From: Hyphomicrobium sp.
GTDB taxonomy: Bacteria > Pseudomonadota > Alphaproteobacteria > Rhizobiales > Hyphomicrobiaceae
Reading direction: 5' to 3'
Assembly: GCA_022843145.1 (NCBI GenBank)
Contig: JALHOF010000009.1
Span: forward strand, 61,025-125,024
DNA: 64,000 nucleotides
Position 1 is the stretch's first letter, and every line of letters begins with the position of its first letter. Below are positions 25,114-34,362 of this stretch, in pieces. The position numbers and the translations under genes are program-made. The notes below the pieces were generated by a model, which saw only the letters and a list, made by a program, of their open reading frames with translations, ran no database searches and was not told the origin of the DNA.

Positions 25114-25181
25114 GCGTGCTCCGCACGCAGGCTTGATCACGCGTGCTCCGCACGCAGGCTTGATCACGCGTGCTCCGCACG
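25114..25181. repeat. Tandem 27-bp repeat, 2.5 copies, each with a hairpin
   Basis: Two exact 27-bp units (25114-25140 and 25141-25167) and a 14-base partial third unit each begin with GCGTGC-TCC-GCACG(C), a short hairpin, followed by AGGCTTGATCAC. There are no unique spacers, so this is not a CRISPR array. It sits just downstream of the M28 peptidase stop codon on its transcript side. Confidence 0.8.
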
Positions 25182-25201
25182 TTGGGATTTTGGCGCGTGA
25201 T

Positions 25202-26260
25202 CTAAACCACCAACTCCCGCACCAATTGCTCCAGCTCCGACGTGATGCGTGCAAGGCTGGCGTAGTCGACCGTGCCGGGCAGGTCGTTGGTCGCGTGATA
25301 GTAGGGGTTTCGAAAAGGCGCGGTGTCGGTGACCATCAGTGCCGGATAGCCGAACTGGTGATAGGCCCAGTGATCGGACAGATCGATGCCGGGGATGAAG
25401 CCGGGTGCGACGCCGCCGATCGCCGGGAACGACGCGCCGCGGCGGAACGCGCGGGTGACGCGGTGCGTGAAGTCGCGCGACCCCGGCAGCCCGACGAACG
25501 CGATGAAGTTGCCGGTGTCCGGGTAGACGTATCCGAACGGAAACGGGAACTGCTGGCTACCCGGTGTGTCCGAGAAGAAGCCGAGCGTTTCGAGCGCGAT
25601 CATGCCGGTGACGCGCTCGCCGCTGTCGCTGAGGCGCTTGGCGTGACGCCAGCTGCCCATGTCGGGCGTCTTGCCGTAGGGCAGTTCCTCGTTGACCCAG
25701 AACACGATGCGGAGACGGTGCGTGCGCGGCGTGAGGTCCCGGAGAAGCCGCGCGAGTTCCAATGTCGCCGCGACACCTGTGCCGTTGTCGTTGGCGCCGG
25801 GGCTGTCGTCGGGGCTGTCGTAGTGCGCGCCGATGATGATCGTCGGTGTTTCCGCCGTCGCGTCCTCGGGCGCGATCACGATCTCGATGTTGCGCACCGC
25901 AACGCCGTCGGCGACGTAGATCTGCGGCTCCGTGCGATAGCCGAAGCCCGTGAGCGTGGTCTCGATGTGGCGGGCGGCGGCTTCGAGGGCGGCGTAGTGC
26001 GCGATGTTGTGCGGCACGCTGGCGATACCGGTGATGTGCGCGCGTAGACGCTGTGCGAGATCGTCGTGATCGGGCTTCACGGTGGCGTGGCCGGCTGACG
26101 GCGGACGATCCGGCATCAGCGGGAACACGAGCGCGTAGCGGAGCGCGGTATAGATCGCGGCGGCGATCGCGAGGCTCAGTCCGAGAAGGATGGTCGCCAC
26201 TTTTGCGCGCCTTCGGGTCCTGATCACACGCTTTGCCGGGACACCATCGTCGGCGGTCAT
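25202..26260 (-). CDS. M28-family zinc peptidase, membrane-anchored
   Basis: The protein has 352 residues. One N-terminal membrane segment (VATILLGLSLAIAAAIYTALRY) is followed by the M28 catalytic domain with metal ligands in GAHYDSPDDSPGANDNGTG (His and bridging Asp), NEELPYG (Glu, Glu), ALETLGFF (Glu in the position usually held by Asp or Glu) and YYHATND (His). It is probably an aminopeptidase in the periplasm. The ATG at 26260 is chosen; a TTG start at 26323 would add 21 residues. A GC-rich stem (26376-26403) lies upstream. Confidence 0.82.
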   Translation of the reverse strand: MTADDGVPAKRVIRTRRRAKVATILLGLSLAIAAAIYTALRYALVFPLMPDRPPSAGHATVKPDHDDLAQRLRAHITGIASVPHNIAHYAALEAAARHIETTLTGFGYRTEPQIYVADGVAVRNIEIVIAPEDATAETPTIIIGAHYDSPDDSPGANDNGTGVAATLELARLLRDLTPRTHRLRIVFWVNEELPYGKTPDMGSWRHAKRLSDSGERVTGMIALETLGFFSDTPGSQQFPFPFGYVYPDTGNFIAFVGLPGSRDFTHRVTRAFRRGASFPAIGGVAPGFIPGIDLSDHWAYHQFGYPALMVTDTAPFRNPYYHATNDLPGTVDYASLARITSELEQLVRELVV

Positions 26261-26375
26261 GGCGAGATCGTCAGCCCACGGTAGCTCAGCCGATATTGCC
26301 CTGGCGTTAAGCCGGTTCTTCAAATGCCGCTCAACTGCGAATTTCGAGACTTGTGCTCAAATCTTTCTCAAATGC

Positions 26376-26403
26376 CAGCGGCCGCGCAGTTACGCGGCCG
26401 CTG
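26376..26403 (-). terminator. Hairpin after the alpha/beta hydrolase gene
   Basis: CAGCGGCCGCG and CGCGGCCGCTG form a perfect 11-bp stem with a 6-base loop, just downstream of the minus-strand hydrolase stop at 26442. There is no uninterrupted T run, but the position fits a terminator separating it from the peptidase gene. Confidence 0.6.
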
Positions 26404-26441
26404 GTCGTGAGAATGTCGCTGAAAAGGTACTCAGGTCCCGC

Positions 26442-27209
26442 CTATTCGTCGTCGTCGCCGTCGTCGACGACGGCGGCCACCGGTTCCGGTTCCGGCTCCT
26501 TGTCACGTTCGGTGCGCATTCGCTCGCGCTCGCGCTCTTTTTCCTTGCGAGCCTCGCGGTCCTTCGCGTCCTTCGAGATCCGCATGTCGAGATAGCTGCC
26601 GACGACGCCTTCGAGTTCGTCGGTCTTGTTCTCGAAGAAGTGGTTGGCGCCGGGGACGACCTCGTGGTCGATCTTGATGCCGCGCTGGGTCTTGAGCTTG
26701 GCGGAGAGATCGGCGACCGATTGCGTCGGCACCACGCGATCCTTGTCGCCATTGATCATCAGACCCGACGATGGACACGGGGCGAGGAACGAGAAATCGT
26801 AGAGGTTCGACGGCGGCGCGACGCAGATGAAGCCGTCGATCTCCGGCCGCCGCATCAGAAGCTGCATGGCGATCCAGGTGCCGAACGAAACACCGGCAAT
26901 CCAGCAGGTCTTGCTGTCGGGTTTGACGATCTGCAGCCAGTCGAGCGCCGACGCGGCGTCCGCGAGTTCGCCCGGGCCGCCGTCCCAAAAGCCCTGGCTG
27001 CGTCCGACGCCGCGGAAGTTGAACCGCAGCACCGAAAATCCCCGTTTGGCGAACGTATAATAGAGTGAATAGACGACCTGATTGTTCATCGTCCCGCCGA
27101 ACTGCGGGTGCGGATGCAGGATCAACGCGATAGGGCTGTCGGAAGCCCCCTCGTGGTGATAGCGGGCCTCGATGCGGCCGGCCGGGCCATTGATGATCAA
27201 TTCTGGCAT
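26442..27209 (-). CDS. Alpha/beta hydrolase (COG2945-like)
   Basis: The protein has 255 residues. The fold is shown by ALILHPHPQFGGTMNNQVVYSL with the HPHP oxyanion region, FNFRGVGRSQG, the nucleophile elbow AGVSFGTWIA (G-x-S-x-G), GDKDRVVP (acid) and GANHFF (catalytic His). After residue 215 a highly charged tail, rich in Lys/Arg/Glu then Asp/Glu, replaces any folded domain. Close relatives are annotated only as hydrolases; the substrate is unknown. Confidence 0.85.
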   Translation of the reverse strand: MPELIINGPAGRIEARYHHEGASDSPIALILHPHPQFGGTMNNQVVYSLYYTFAKRGFSVLRFNFRGVGRSQGFWDGGPGELADAASALDWLQIVKPDSKTCWIAGVSFGTWIAMQLLMRRPEIDGFICVAPPSNLYDFSFLAPCPSSGLMINGDKDRVVPTQSVADLSAKLKTQRGIKIDHEVVPGANHFFENKTDELEGVVGSYLDMRISKDAKDREARKEKERERERMRTERDKEPEPEPVAAVVDDGDDDE

Positions 27210-27344
27210 GGATGCCTTTATCTATTGGGTCCGATTGAAAGACGACGGGCGGCGGCGAGGCGGCGGGCAGAGGCGCGGCCTGCGGTGAGACGCCTGGGCT
27301 ATCGGTGCGCCATGCGGTCAGAACGCACAGGGCGCGAACGATAC

Positions 27345-27373
27345 TTGACTTGGGGGATCGGAATTTACATATT
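27345..27373 (+). promoter_or_regulatory. Promoter of the suf operon
   Basis: TTGACT (27345-27350), a 17-bp spacer and CATATT (27368-27373) form a sigma-70-like promoter about 240 bp upstream of iscR. The spacer region also has TGGGGGA and TTCCCCA, an inverted repeat that could be an operator. Confidence 0.55.
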
Positions 27374-27385
27374 CCCCAACGTAGA

Positions 27386-27400
27386 TTAGAACCATTCGAA
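27386..27400. promoter_or_regulatory. Irr (iron-control element) box
   Basis: TTAGAA-CCA-TTCGAA differs at one base from the palindromic core TTAGAA-N3-TTCTAA known for Irr boxes of Rhizobiales. It begins 12 bp downstream of the predicted -10, where a repressor would block transcription start. Irr control of suf operons is known in this order, so low iron should lower expression here. Confidence 0.6.
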
Positions 27401-27610
27401 AGAGCAGTTCCAGGCCCAGACCGTCCGCCCGGACGATGATTGCGCTTCTTAACACGACCGGGGTGGTCGGATGCAAGCGTGACATTCGATGCGCGGAATG
27501 TCCGGCGCCGCGCGGAACGTCCGTGCGGTCCCTGGTGCCGAGAAGCGCGGTAAGCTGCCGGCCGCAGTAAGTGTCGGACGAATGGAACTCGTAAGCTCGA
27601 GGAGAGCAAC

Positions 27611-28072
27611 GTGGAACTCAACACCAAGGGCCGCTATGCGGTGATGGCGCTCGCAGATCTCGCGAAGTACGGCAACGGTTCGGCGGTGCCATTGTCGGCG
27701 GTGGCCGATAGGCAGCAACTCTCGCTCGCCTACCTGGAACAGATCTTTCAGCGGTTGCGCAAGGCCGGTCTCGTCGACAGCGCGCGCGGCCGCACCGGCG
27801 GCTATGTGCTGTCGCGCCCTGCGTCCGAGATCCGCGTCGCCGAGATCATGGCGGCGGTTCAGGAAGAAACGCGGATGACGCGCTGCCTCGACGGCGGCGG
27901 CGGCTGCCTCGGCGAGGAGCGCTGCCTTACGCATGGACTTTGGCATGCGCTCGGCGGTCACATCGCGGCATTTCTTTCGAATGTCACACTGCAGGAAGTT
28001 TTGGCCGGCATCCCGCACGAGAAGCTGGCGTCGAAGTCGGAGCAGCCCATCGGATGGCTGGCGGCGGGATGA
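27611..28072 (+). CDS. iscR: Rrf2-family Fe-S regulator IscR/SufR-like
   Basis: The protein has 153 residues. The N-terminal winged helix (KGRYAVMALADLAKYG ... LSLAYLEQIFQRLRKAGLVDSARGRTGGYVLSR) matches Rrf2 proteins. A three-Cys cluster-binding segment is present, RCLDGGGGCLGEERCLTH (C-x6-C-x5-C), with the conserved His after it, so it should bind a [2Fe-2S] cluster and adjust suf transcription to Fe-S status. The start is GTG with GGAGAG upstream. Its stop overlaps the next gene's ATG by four bases. Confidence 0.92.
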   Translation: MELNTKGRYAVMALADLAKYGNGSAVPLSAVADRQQLSLAYLEQIFQRLRKAGLVDSARGRTGGYVLSRPASEIRVAEIMAAVQEETRMTRCLDGGGGCLGEERCLTHGLWHALGGHIAAFLSNVTLQEVLAGIPHEKLASKSEQPIGWLAAG

Positions 28073-29292
28073 GCGGTACGCGCACCTATCTCGATTACAA
28101 CGCGTCGGCGCCGTTGCGGCCTGAAGCGCGTGCGGCTTTTGTCGCAGCACTTGATGTCGCCGGCAATCCTTCGTCGGTTCATGCCGAGGGCCGCGCCGCC
28201 CGCGCTATCGTCGAGGCCGCGCGCGAACAGGTGGCGACACTCGTGGGCGCAAAGCCGTCCGAGGTCGTGTTCACGTCCGGCGCGACCGAGAGCAGCAATT
28301 GGGTTCTCCGCCGTTCTTGGCAGACAGTCTATTACAGTGACGTCGAGCATGCAGCCGTGCGCGCGCCCTGCCTTGCGGCCAGCGGCCGGCTGGTGCGGCT
28401 CGAGGTTTGCGCCGACGGGACGGTCGATGTCGGCGGTTTCGCCGCCGCGCTGGCCGAACGCCCGACGGTGCCGGGTCAAAGTCACGGATTGATCGTCGTG
28501 CAAGCCGCCAACAACGAGACGGGCGTCCTGCAGCCGGTTGCCGCGATCGCGGACTTGGCGCGGGCGCACGGCATCAGCGTGTTCTCCGACGCGGTGCAGG
28601 CGGCGGGCCGGATCCCGCTCGACATGACGGAGTTGGGTTTGGATTTCGTGTCGTTGTCGGCGCACAAGATCGGCGGGCCGAAAGGCATTGGTGCGCTGGT
28701 GATCGGCGACGGGACTTCGGGCGATGCAGTGCTGCCGCCGATGTTGATCGGCGGCGGGCAGGAGCGCCGCCGCCGTGGCGGCACGGAGAACGTCGCCGCC
28801 ATTGCAGGCTTCGGCGCTGCTGCTGCTGCTGCCTTGCGCGACCTCGCCGACATGAAGCGGCTCGCGGCGCTGCGCGACAGGCTCGAGCGCGACGTGCTGC
28901 GGATTGCGCCCGACACTGTCGTGATCGGAGCACGTGCGCCGCGACTGGCCAACACCACCGCGCTGGCGCTGGGCGGCGTGAGCGCCGACCGTCTGGTGAT
29001 CGCGCTTGACCTCGATGGCGTAGCGATAAGTGCAGGGTCCGCCTGCGCGTCCGGCAAGGTCGGCCAGAGCCAGGTGCTCGCCGCGATGGGCGTCGCGGAT
29101 GTCATCGCGAAGAGCGCGATCCGCTTGAGCCTCGGGCACGCGACGACCGAGGCCGACATCGATGCATTTCTCGCAAGCTTCGCCCGCCATGTGGCGCGGC
29201 GGCCGGCTGCGAACAGAAGCGACACGGAACGGACGTCCGATGCAGCGCCGCAGGCGCGCGCGCGGTCGATGACATTGGCAGGAGAACGGTAA
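28069..29292 (+). CDS. Cysteine desulfurase, NifS/IscS class
   Basis: The protein has 407 residues and is a PLP enzyme releasing sulfur from cysteine for cluster assembly. The PLP-binding Lys is in [17 protein letters not shown], and the catalytic Cys loop is [15 protein letters not shown]. Substrate and cofactor blocks [12 protein letters not shown] and [10 protein letters not shown] are intact. It is a different class from the SufS encoded further on, giving the operon two desulfurases, which is usual in Rhizobiales suf operons. The ATG overlaps the iscR stop (ATGA). The C-terminal 30 residues are non-conserved. Confidence 0.9.
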   Translation: MSGTRTYLDYNASAPLRPEARAAFVAALDVAGNPSSVHAEGRAARAIVEAAREQVATLVGAKPSEVVFTSGATESSNWVLRRSWQTVYYSDVEHAAVRAPCLAASGRLVRLEVCADGTVDVGGFAAALAERPTVPGQSHGLIVVQAANNETGVLQPVAAIADLARAHGISVFSDAVQAAGRIPLDMTELGLDFVSLSAHKIGGPKGIGALVIGDGTSGDAVLPPMLIGGGQERRRRGGTENVAAIAGFGAAAAAALRDLADMKRLAALRDRLERDVLRIAPDTVVIGARAPRLANTTALALGGVSADRLVIALDLDGVAISAGSACASGKVGQSQVLAAMGVADVIAKSAIRLSLGHATTEADIDAFLASFARHVARRPAANRSDTERTSDAAPQARARSMTLAGER

Positions 29293-29293
29293 G

Positions 29294-30763
29294 ATGGCGG
29301 CAGTCCAGGAGACGATCGAACAGGTCAAGAAGATCGACGTCGACCAGTACAAGTACGGGTTCGAGACGGCGATCGAGAGCGTCAAGGCGCCGAAGGGCCT
29401 CGACGAGTCGACGGTTCGGTACATTTCGGCGCGCAAGAACGAGCCCGAGTGGATGCTCGAGTGGCGGCTAGCGGCGTTCGAGCGCTGGAAGGCGATGGTC
29501 GAGCCGACGTGGGCCAAGGTCTCGTATCCCAAGATCGACTTCCAGGATCTCTACTACTACTCGGCGCCGAAGAGCACCGAGGGTCCGAAGTCGCTCGACG
29601 AGATCGACCCGAAGTTGCTCGAAACCTACAAGAAGCTCGGCATTCCGCTGAAGGAACAGGAGATCCTGGCCGGCGTGCAGAGTTCGCGCGTCGCCGTGGA
29701 CGCCGTGTTCGACAGCGTCTCGGTCGTGACCACGTTCAAGGCGGAACTCAAGAAGGCCGGCGTCATCTTCTGCTCGATCTCGGAGGCGCTGCGCGAGCAC
29801 CCCGAACTCGTGAAGAAGTATCTCGGCTCGGTCGTGCCGCAGTCCGACAACTTCTACGCGGCGCTGAACGCGGCGGTGTTTTCCGACGGCTCGTTCGTCT
29901 ACATCCCGCCGAACACGCGTTGCCCGATGGAGCTGTCGACGTACTTCCGCATCAACGAGAAGAACACCGGCCAGTTCGAGCGCACGCTCATCATCGCCGA
30001 CAAGGGCTCCTACGTCAGCTATCTCGAAGGCTGCACGGCGCCGTCGCGCGACGAGAACCAGCTGCACGCGGCGGTCGTCGAGCTGATCGCGCACGACGAC
30101 GCCGAAATCAAGTATTCGACCGTGCAGAACTGGTACCCGGGCGACAAGGACGGCAAGGGCGGCATCTATAACTTCGTGACCAAGCGCGGCGACTGCCGAG
30201 GCCGCAACTCGAAGATCAGCTGGACCCAGGTCGAGACCGGCTCGGCCATCACCTGGAAGTACCCGAGCTGCATCCTGCGCGGCGACAATTCACGCGGCGA
30301 GTTCTACTCGATTGCGGTGTCGAACGGTCACCAGCAGGTCGACAGCGGAACCAAGATGATCCATCTCGGCAAGAACACGTCGAGCCGCATCATCTCCAAG
30401 GGCATCGCGGCGGGCTTCTCGCAGAACACCTATCGCGGGCTCGTCTCGGCGCATCGCAAGGCGACCGGCGCGCGTAACTTCACCGCGTGCGACTCGCTCC
30501 TCATCGGCGACAAGTGCGGCGCGCACACCGTGCCGTATATCGAAGCCAAGAATTCGTCGGCGCACTTCGAGCACGAGGCCACGACCTCGAAGATCTCCGA
30601 CGACATGCTGTTCTACTGCCGCCAGCGCGGGCTCAGCGAAGAGGAGGCCGTGGCACTCGTCGTCAACGGCTTCGTTCGTGACGTGCTGCAGCAGCTGCCG
30701 ATGGAATTCCTCGCCGAAACGCAGAAGCTGATCGGCATCTCGCTGGAAGGCTCCGTCGGCTGA
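29294..30763 (+). CDS. sufB: Fe-S cluster scaffold subunit SufB
   Basis: The protein has 489 residues. It is the SufBC2D scaffold subunit on which clusters are built. Conserved stretches include [21 protein letters not shown], the core block [25 protein letters not shown], and the C-terminal [19 protein letters not shown]. Only one base separates it from the desulfurase stop, and AGGAG precedes the start. Confidence 0.97.
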   Translation: MAAVQETIEQVKKIDVDQYKYGFETAIESVKAPKGLDESTVRYISARKNEPEWMLEWRLAAFERWKAMVEPTWAKVSYPKIDFQDLYYYSAPKSTEGPKSLDEIDPKLLETYKKLGIPLKEQEILAGVQSSRVAVDAVFDSVSVVTTFKAELKKAGVIFCSISEALREHPELVKKYLGSVVPQSDNFYAALNAAVFSDGSFVYIPPNTRCPMELSTYFRINEKNTGQFERTLIIADKGSYVSYLEGCTAPSRDENQLHAAVVELIAHDDAEIKYSTVQNWYPGDKDGKGGIYNFVTKRGDCRGRNSKISWTQVETGSAITWKYPSCILRGDNSRGEFYSIAVSNGHQQVDSGTKMIHLGKNTSSRIISKGIAAGFSQNTYRGLVSAHRKATGARNFTACDSLLIGDKCGAHTVPYIEAKNSSAHFEHEATTSKISDDMLFYCRQRGLSEEEAVALVVNGFVRDVLQQLPMEFLAETQKLIGISLEGSVG

Positions 30764-30794
30764 TCCCATTCAAGAGTTCAAGAAGGTTACGCAC

Positions 30795-31550
30795 ATGCTC
30801 GAGATCAAGAACCTGCACGTCAAGCTCGCCGAAGAGGACAAAGAGATCATCAAGGGTCTCTCGCTCACCGTCCCCAAGGGCGAAGTCCACGCCATCATGG
30901 GCCCGAACGGCTCGGGCAAGTCGACGCTCGCCTACGTTCTCGCCGGCCGTGAGGACTACGTGGTGACGTCCGGCGACATCCTGTGGAACGGCGAAAGCAT
31001 CCTCGAGATGGAGCCCGACGAGCGGGCGGCGAAGGGCGTGTTCCTCGCGTTCCAGTATCCGATGGAAGTGCCGGGCGTGGCCGGGCTCACCTTCCTGCGC
31101 ACGGCGACCAACTCGATTCGCAAGAAGCGCGGCCAGGCGGAACTGACGACGCCGGAGTTCATGAAGGTCGTCAAGGAGCGCGCGTCCAAGCTCAACATCG
31201 ACGTCGAGATGTTGAAGCGCCCGGTCAACGTCGGTTTTTCTGGCGGTGAAAAAAAGCGCTCGGAGATCCTGCAGATGGCGATGCTCGAGCCGACGCTGTG
31301 CGTGCTCGACGAGACCGACTCTGGCCTCGACATCGACGCGCTCAAGATCGTGTCCGAAGGCGTCAACGCGCTGCGCTCGCCCGACCGCGCGATGCTGGTG
31401 ATCACGCATTATCAGCGCCTGCTCGATCACATCGTGCCCGACCGCGTGCACGTGCTCGCGCACGGCATCATCCAGCGTTCGGGCGGCAAGGAGCTGGCGC
31501 TCGAGCTCGAGAAGTCGGGTTATGCCGAGTTCCAGGGCAAGGCGGCGTAA
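30795..31550 (+). CDS. sufC: Fe-S assembly ATPase SufC
   Basis: The protein has 251 residues and is a soluble ABC-type ATPase that drives the SufBCD complex. Walker A is GPNGSGKST (about 36-44), the signature [11 protein letters not shown] replaces the common LSGGQ as in other SufC proteins, and Walker B is [13 protein letters not shown]. Full length. Confidence 0.97.
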   Translation: MLEIKNLHVKLAEEDKEIIKGLSLTVPKGEVHAIMGPNGSGKSTLAYVLAGREDYVVTSGDILWNGESILEMEPDERAAKGVFLAFQYPMEVPGVAGLTFLRTATNSIRKKRGQAELTTPEFMKVVKERASKLNIDVEMLKRPVNVGFSGGEKKRSEILQMAMLEPTLCVLDETDSGLDIDALKIVSEGVNALRSPDRAMLVITHYQRLLDHIVPDRVHVLAHGIIQRSGGKELALELEKSGYAEFQGKAA

Positions 31551-31661
31551 TGCGGCGGATGCGCAGGACCTTTCCCGCGCTCCGGCCGTTGCCCCGCCGA
31601 CCCTCTCCCCGATGGCCGGCCCTCTCCCCGACGGATTGAAAAAGTTCAAGAGGCGACAACG

Positions 31662-32999
31662 ATGAACGTGGCGATCATGAAGACCAAGGCGGAGCAGGCG
31701 CTCTCGGAGCAGTTTGAGCGCGTGGCCGCGAAGCTTCCGGGCGGTGCGGCCGTCGCGGAAGCGCGGCGGGAGGCGATCGGCAAATTCACCGCACTCGGTC
31801 TGCCGAGCCGGCGCGTCGAGGAGTGGAAGTACACCGACCTGCGCAACGTGCTGAAGGAGCCGCTCGCGGTCGGCGTCGAGGACGAGGCCAAGCTCACGGT
31901 CGCCGATCTCATCGTCGCGCTCGGTCCGCTCGCGCATCTCGACTCGGTCAGGATCACGTTCGTCAACGGCCGCCACCGCCGCGACCTGTCCAACCTCGAC
32001 GGCGCGGAAGGCATCGAGGTTGCGTCCTTGGGCGCGACGTTGACTTCGGCGCAGGACAAGGTCGGTTCGGCGCTGGCCCGCACCACCGGTCCCGAAAATG
32101 ACGCCGTTCTCGCGCTCAACACCGCCTACATGACAGACGGCGCCGTGGTGCGCGTGGGCGATGGCGTGACACTCGGAAAGCCGCTGTTGATCGTCAACCT
32201 TCGAGCGGGAGCCGAAGGCCGGTTCGTCGCGACCCGCAACGTGATCAGCGTCGGGAAGGGCGCGTCGGCAACGATCGTCGAAGCGTACGTGGGCCTTCCC
32301 GGCTCCACGGCCGAAGGTCAGCACAACGCCGCGACCGAGCTCAGCGCCGGCGACAACGCGAAAGTCACACACGTCAAGATCGCCGCCGATTCCGGCAAGG
32401 CGACGCACCTGTCCAACTGGATGGTGGGTCTCGGCGCGGAGACGGACTATCGCGGATTCCAGCTCACGCAGGGCACCGGCCTCGCGCGCAACCAGATCTT
32501 CGCCACCTACCACGGCGAAGGTGCAAAGCTCGATGTGTCCGGGCTCTTCCTCGGCCGCGCCTCCGAGCACATCGACACGACGCTCGTCGTCGATCACGCG
32601 GTGCCGCATTGCCAGAGCCGCGAGCTGTTCAAGGGTGTGCTCGACGGCGAAGCGCGCGGCATTTTCCAGGGCAAGGTCATCGTTCGGCCGGATGCGCAGA
32701 AGTCCGACGGTAAGCAGATGGCGCAGGCCCTGATGCTGTCGCCGGATTGCGAGTTCTCGTCGAAGCCAGAACTCGAGATCTACGCCGACGATGTCGTCTG
32801 CGGCCACGGTTCGACGGCGGCGGAACTCGACAACGATCTACTCTTCTATCTGCGTGCGCGCGGCATTCCGCTGGCGGAGGCGCGGTCGATGCTGATCGAG
32901 AGCTTCGCCGGCGAGGCGCTCGACCGCATCGAGCACGAGGGCGTGCGCGAGGTCGCCGCCGAATTCGCGCGCGGATGGCTGGCGAAGCTCGGGAAATGA
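31662..32999 (+). CDS. sufD: Fe-S cluster assembly protein SufD
   Basis: The protein has 445 residues and is related to SufB in its C-terminal two thirds. Typical blocks are SRRVEEWKYTDLRN near the N-terminus, LDVSGLFLGRASEHIDTTLVVDHAVPHCQSRELFKGVLDGEARGIF in short form, and the C-terminal GSTAAELDNDLLFYLRARGIP. It completes the SufBCD scaffold. A 111-bp gap after sufC holds a repeated CCCTCTCCCCGA sequence. Confidence 0.95.
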   Translation: MNVAIMKTKAEQALSEQFERVAAKLPGGAAVAEARREAIGKFTALGLPSRRVEEWKYTDLRNVLKEPLAVGVEDEAKLTVADLIVALGPLAHLDSVRITFVNGRHRRDLSNLDGAEGIEVASLGATLTSAQDKVGSALARTTGPENDAVLALNTAYMTDGAVVRVGDGVTLGKPLLIVNLRAGAEGRFVATRNVISVGKGASATIVEAYVGLPGSTAEGQHNAATELSAGDNAKVTHVKIAADSGKATHLSNWMVGLGAETDYRGFQLTQGTGLARNQIFATYHGEGAKLDVSGLFLGRASEHIDTTLVVDHAVPHCQSRELFKGVLDGEARGIFQGKVIVRPDAQKSDGKQMAQALMLSPDCEFSSKPELEIYADDVVCGHGSTAAELDNDLLFYLRARGIPLAEARSMLIESFAGEALDRIEHEGVREVAAEFARGWLAKLGK

Positions 33000-33090
33000 C
33001 GAGAGGCCAATTGTTCGCCCTGCGCATATCGAGTTCAGGGCATCTGATGCGGCATTGACTGCCGCGGTGAAGACAACTGCGAAGGCTGAC

Positions 33091-34362
33091 ATGAGCATCG
33101 AAGTTCGCGAGGCACGGAACGGGGCGCACATGGCGCTCGGCGCGGCATACGACGTCGAACGCATTCGCGCCGATTTTCCGATCCTCTTCCGCGAGGTCTA
33201 CGGCAAGCCGCTCGTCTACCTCGACAACGGCGCGTCGGCGCAGAAGCCGCGTCCGGTGCTCGATGCGATGGATCACGCCTATCGCTTCGAATACGCCAAT
33301 GTGCATCGCGGTCTGCACTATCTCGCGAACGCCGCGACGCAGGGCGTCGAGGACGCGCGCGAGACCGCCCGCCGCTTCCTCAACGCGCCATCGACCGCCG
33401 AGGTGATCTTCACCCGCAACGCGACCGACGCGATCAACCTCGTCGCAAGTTCGTTCGGCGGCATGGTGCTCGGCGAGGGCGACGAGGTGGTGCTGTCGAT
33501 CATGGAGCACCACTCCAATATCGTGCCGTGGCATTTCCATCGCGAGCGCAAGGGCGCGGTCATCAAGTGGGCGCCGGTTTCCGACAGCGGCGAGTTCCTG
33601 CTCGACGAGTTCGAACGGCTCTTGACGTCGCGCACCAAGATCGTCGCTCTGACGCAGATGTCGAACGTGCTCGGAACTGTCGTGCCGGTGAAGGAGGTTG
33701 TGCGGATCGCGCATGGCCGCGGCATCCCGGTGCTGATCGACGGCAGCCAGGCCGCGGTTCACATGCCCGTGGATGTTCAGGATCTCGACTGCGATTTCTA
33801 TGTGCTGACGGGACACAAGGTCTACGGTCCGTCCGGCATCGGCGTGCTTTACGGCAAGAAGGAGCATCTCGAAAAGATGCCGCCATATCAGGGTGGCGGC
33901 GAGATGATCGAGACCGTGCACGTCGACCAGATCACCTACAACGTGCCGCCGCACCGGTTCGAGGCGGGCACGCCGGCCATCGTCGAGGCGGTCGGGCTCG
34001 GGGCTGCAATGAATTACATGATGCAGCTCGGCCGCGATCGGATCGCGCGACACGAGGCGGAGATTTCCGCTTACGCCCACGACGTGCTGGGGCAGTTCAA
34101 ATGGCTGAAGATTCACGGCACAGCGGCGGGCAAGGGCGCCATCCTGTCGTTCTCGGTCGAAGGCCTGCATCCGCATGACGTCTCGACCATTATCGACCGC
34201 TCAGGCGTCGCGATCCGCGCCGGTCACCACTGCGCGCAGCCGCTGATGGAGCGGCTCGGGGTGCCGGCGACGTGCCGCGCATCGTTCGCGATGTACAACA
34301 CCAAGGCCGAGGTCGACGTGCTGGCCGCGTCCCTCGTCAAGGCAAAGGAGCTGTTCGCATGA
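33091..34362 (+). CDS. sufS: Cysteine desulfurase SufS
   Basis: The protein has 423 residues. It is the group II desulfurase partner of the Suf system: YLDNGASAQKPRPVLDAM at the start, PLP Lys in YVLTGHKVYGPSGIGVLYG, and the catalytic Cys in the long loop IRAGHHCAQPLMERLG. The start ATG at 33091 has GAAGG upstream; a TTG twelve codons earlier was rejected. It ends with an ATGA overlap with the following gene. Confidence 0.96.
   Translation: MSIEVREARNGAHMALGAAYDVERIRADFPILFREVYGKPLVYLDNGASAQKPRPVLDAMDHAYRFEYANVHRGLHYLANAATQGVEDARETARRFLNAPSTAEVIFTRNATDAINLVASSFGGMVLGEGDEVVLSIMEHHSNIVPWHFHRERKGAVIKWAPVSDSGEFLLDEFERLLTSRTKIVALTQMSNVLGTVVPVKEVVRIAHGRGIPVLIDGSQAAVHMPVDVQDLDCDFYVLTGHKVYGPSGIGVLYGKKEHLEKMPPYQGGGEMIETVHVDQITYNVPPHRFEAGTPAIVEAVGLGAAMNYMMQLGRDRIARHEAEISAYAHDVLGQFKWLKIHGTAAGKGAILSFSVEGLHPHDVSTIIDRSGVAIRAGHHCAQPLMERLGVPATCRASFAMYNTKAEVDVLAASLVKAKELFA

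Larger units (their letters stand above)
24604..25201. other. Repeat-rich noncoding junction between convergent genes
   Basis: About 600 bp without a believable gene: all frames crossing it are low-complexity Arg/Pro/Ala-rich products with no ribosome-binding site. It carries three unrelated palindromic repeat types, listed separately. No transposase or attachment site was found. Confidence 0.7.
27210..27610. other. Control region and leader of the suf operon
   Basis: The 401-bp region holds the promoter and Irr-like box described separately, followed by a leader of about 230 bases. A 44-codon frame at 27436-27570, with four Cys residues, lies in the leader but has no clear ribosome-binding site and is not called as a gene. 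No riboswitch class was recognised. Confidence 0.5.

Noticed and set aside
25114-25181. Possible CRISPR array
   Set aside because: Units are directly adjacent, 27 bp, with no unique spacers and no cas genes nearby.
30663-32807. 714-codon minus-strand frame opposite sufC and sufD
   Set aside because: The frame is antisense to two well-conserved suf genes and has the composition of a codon mirror image.
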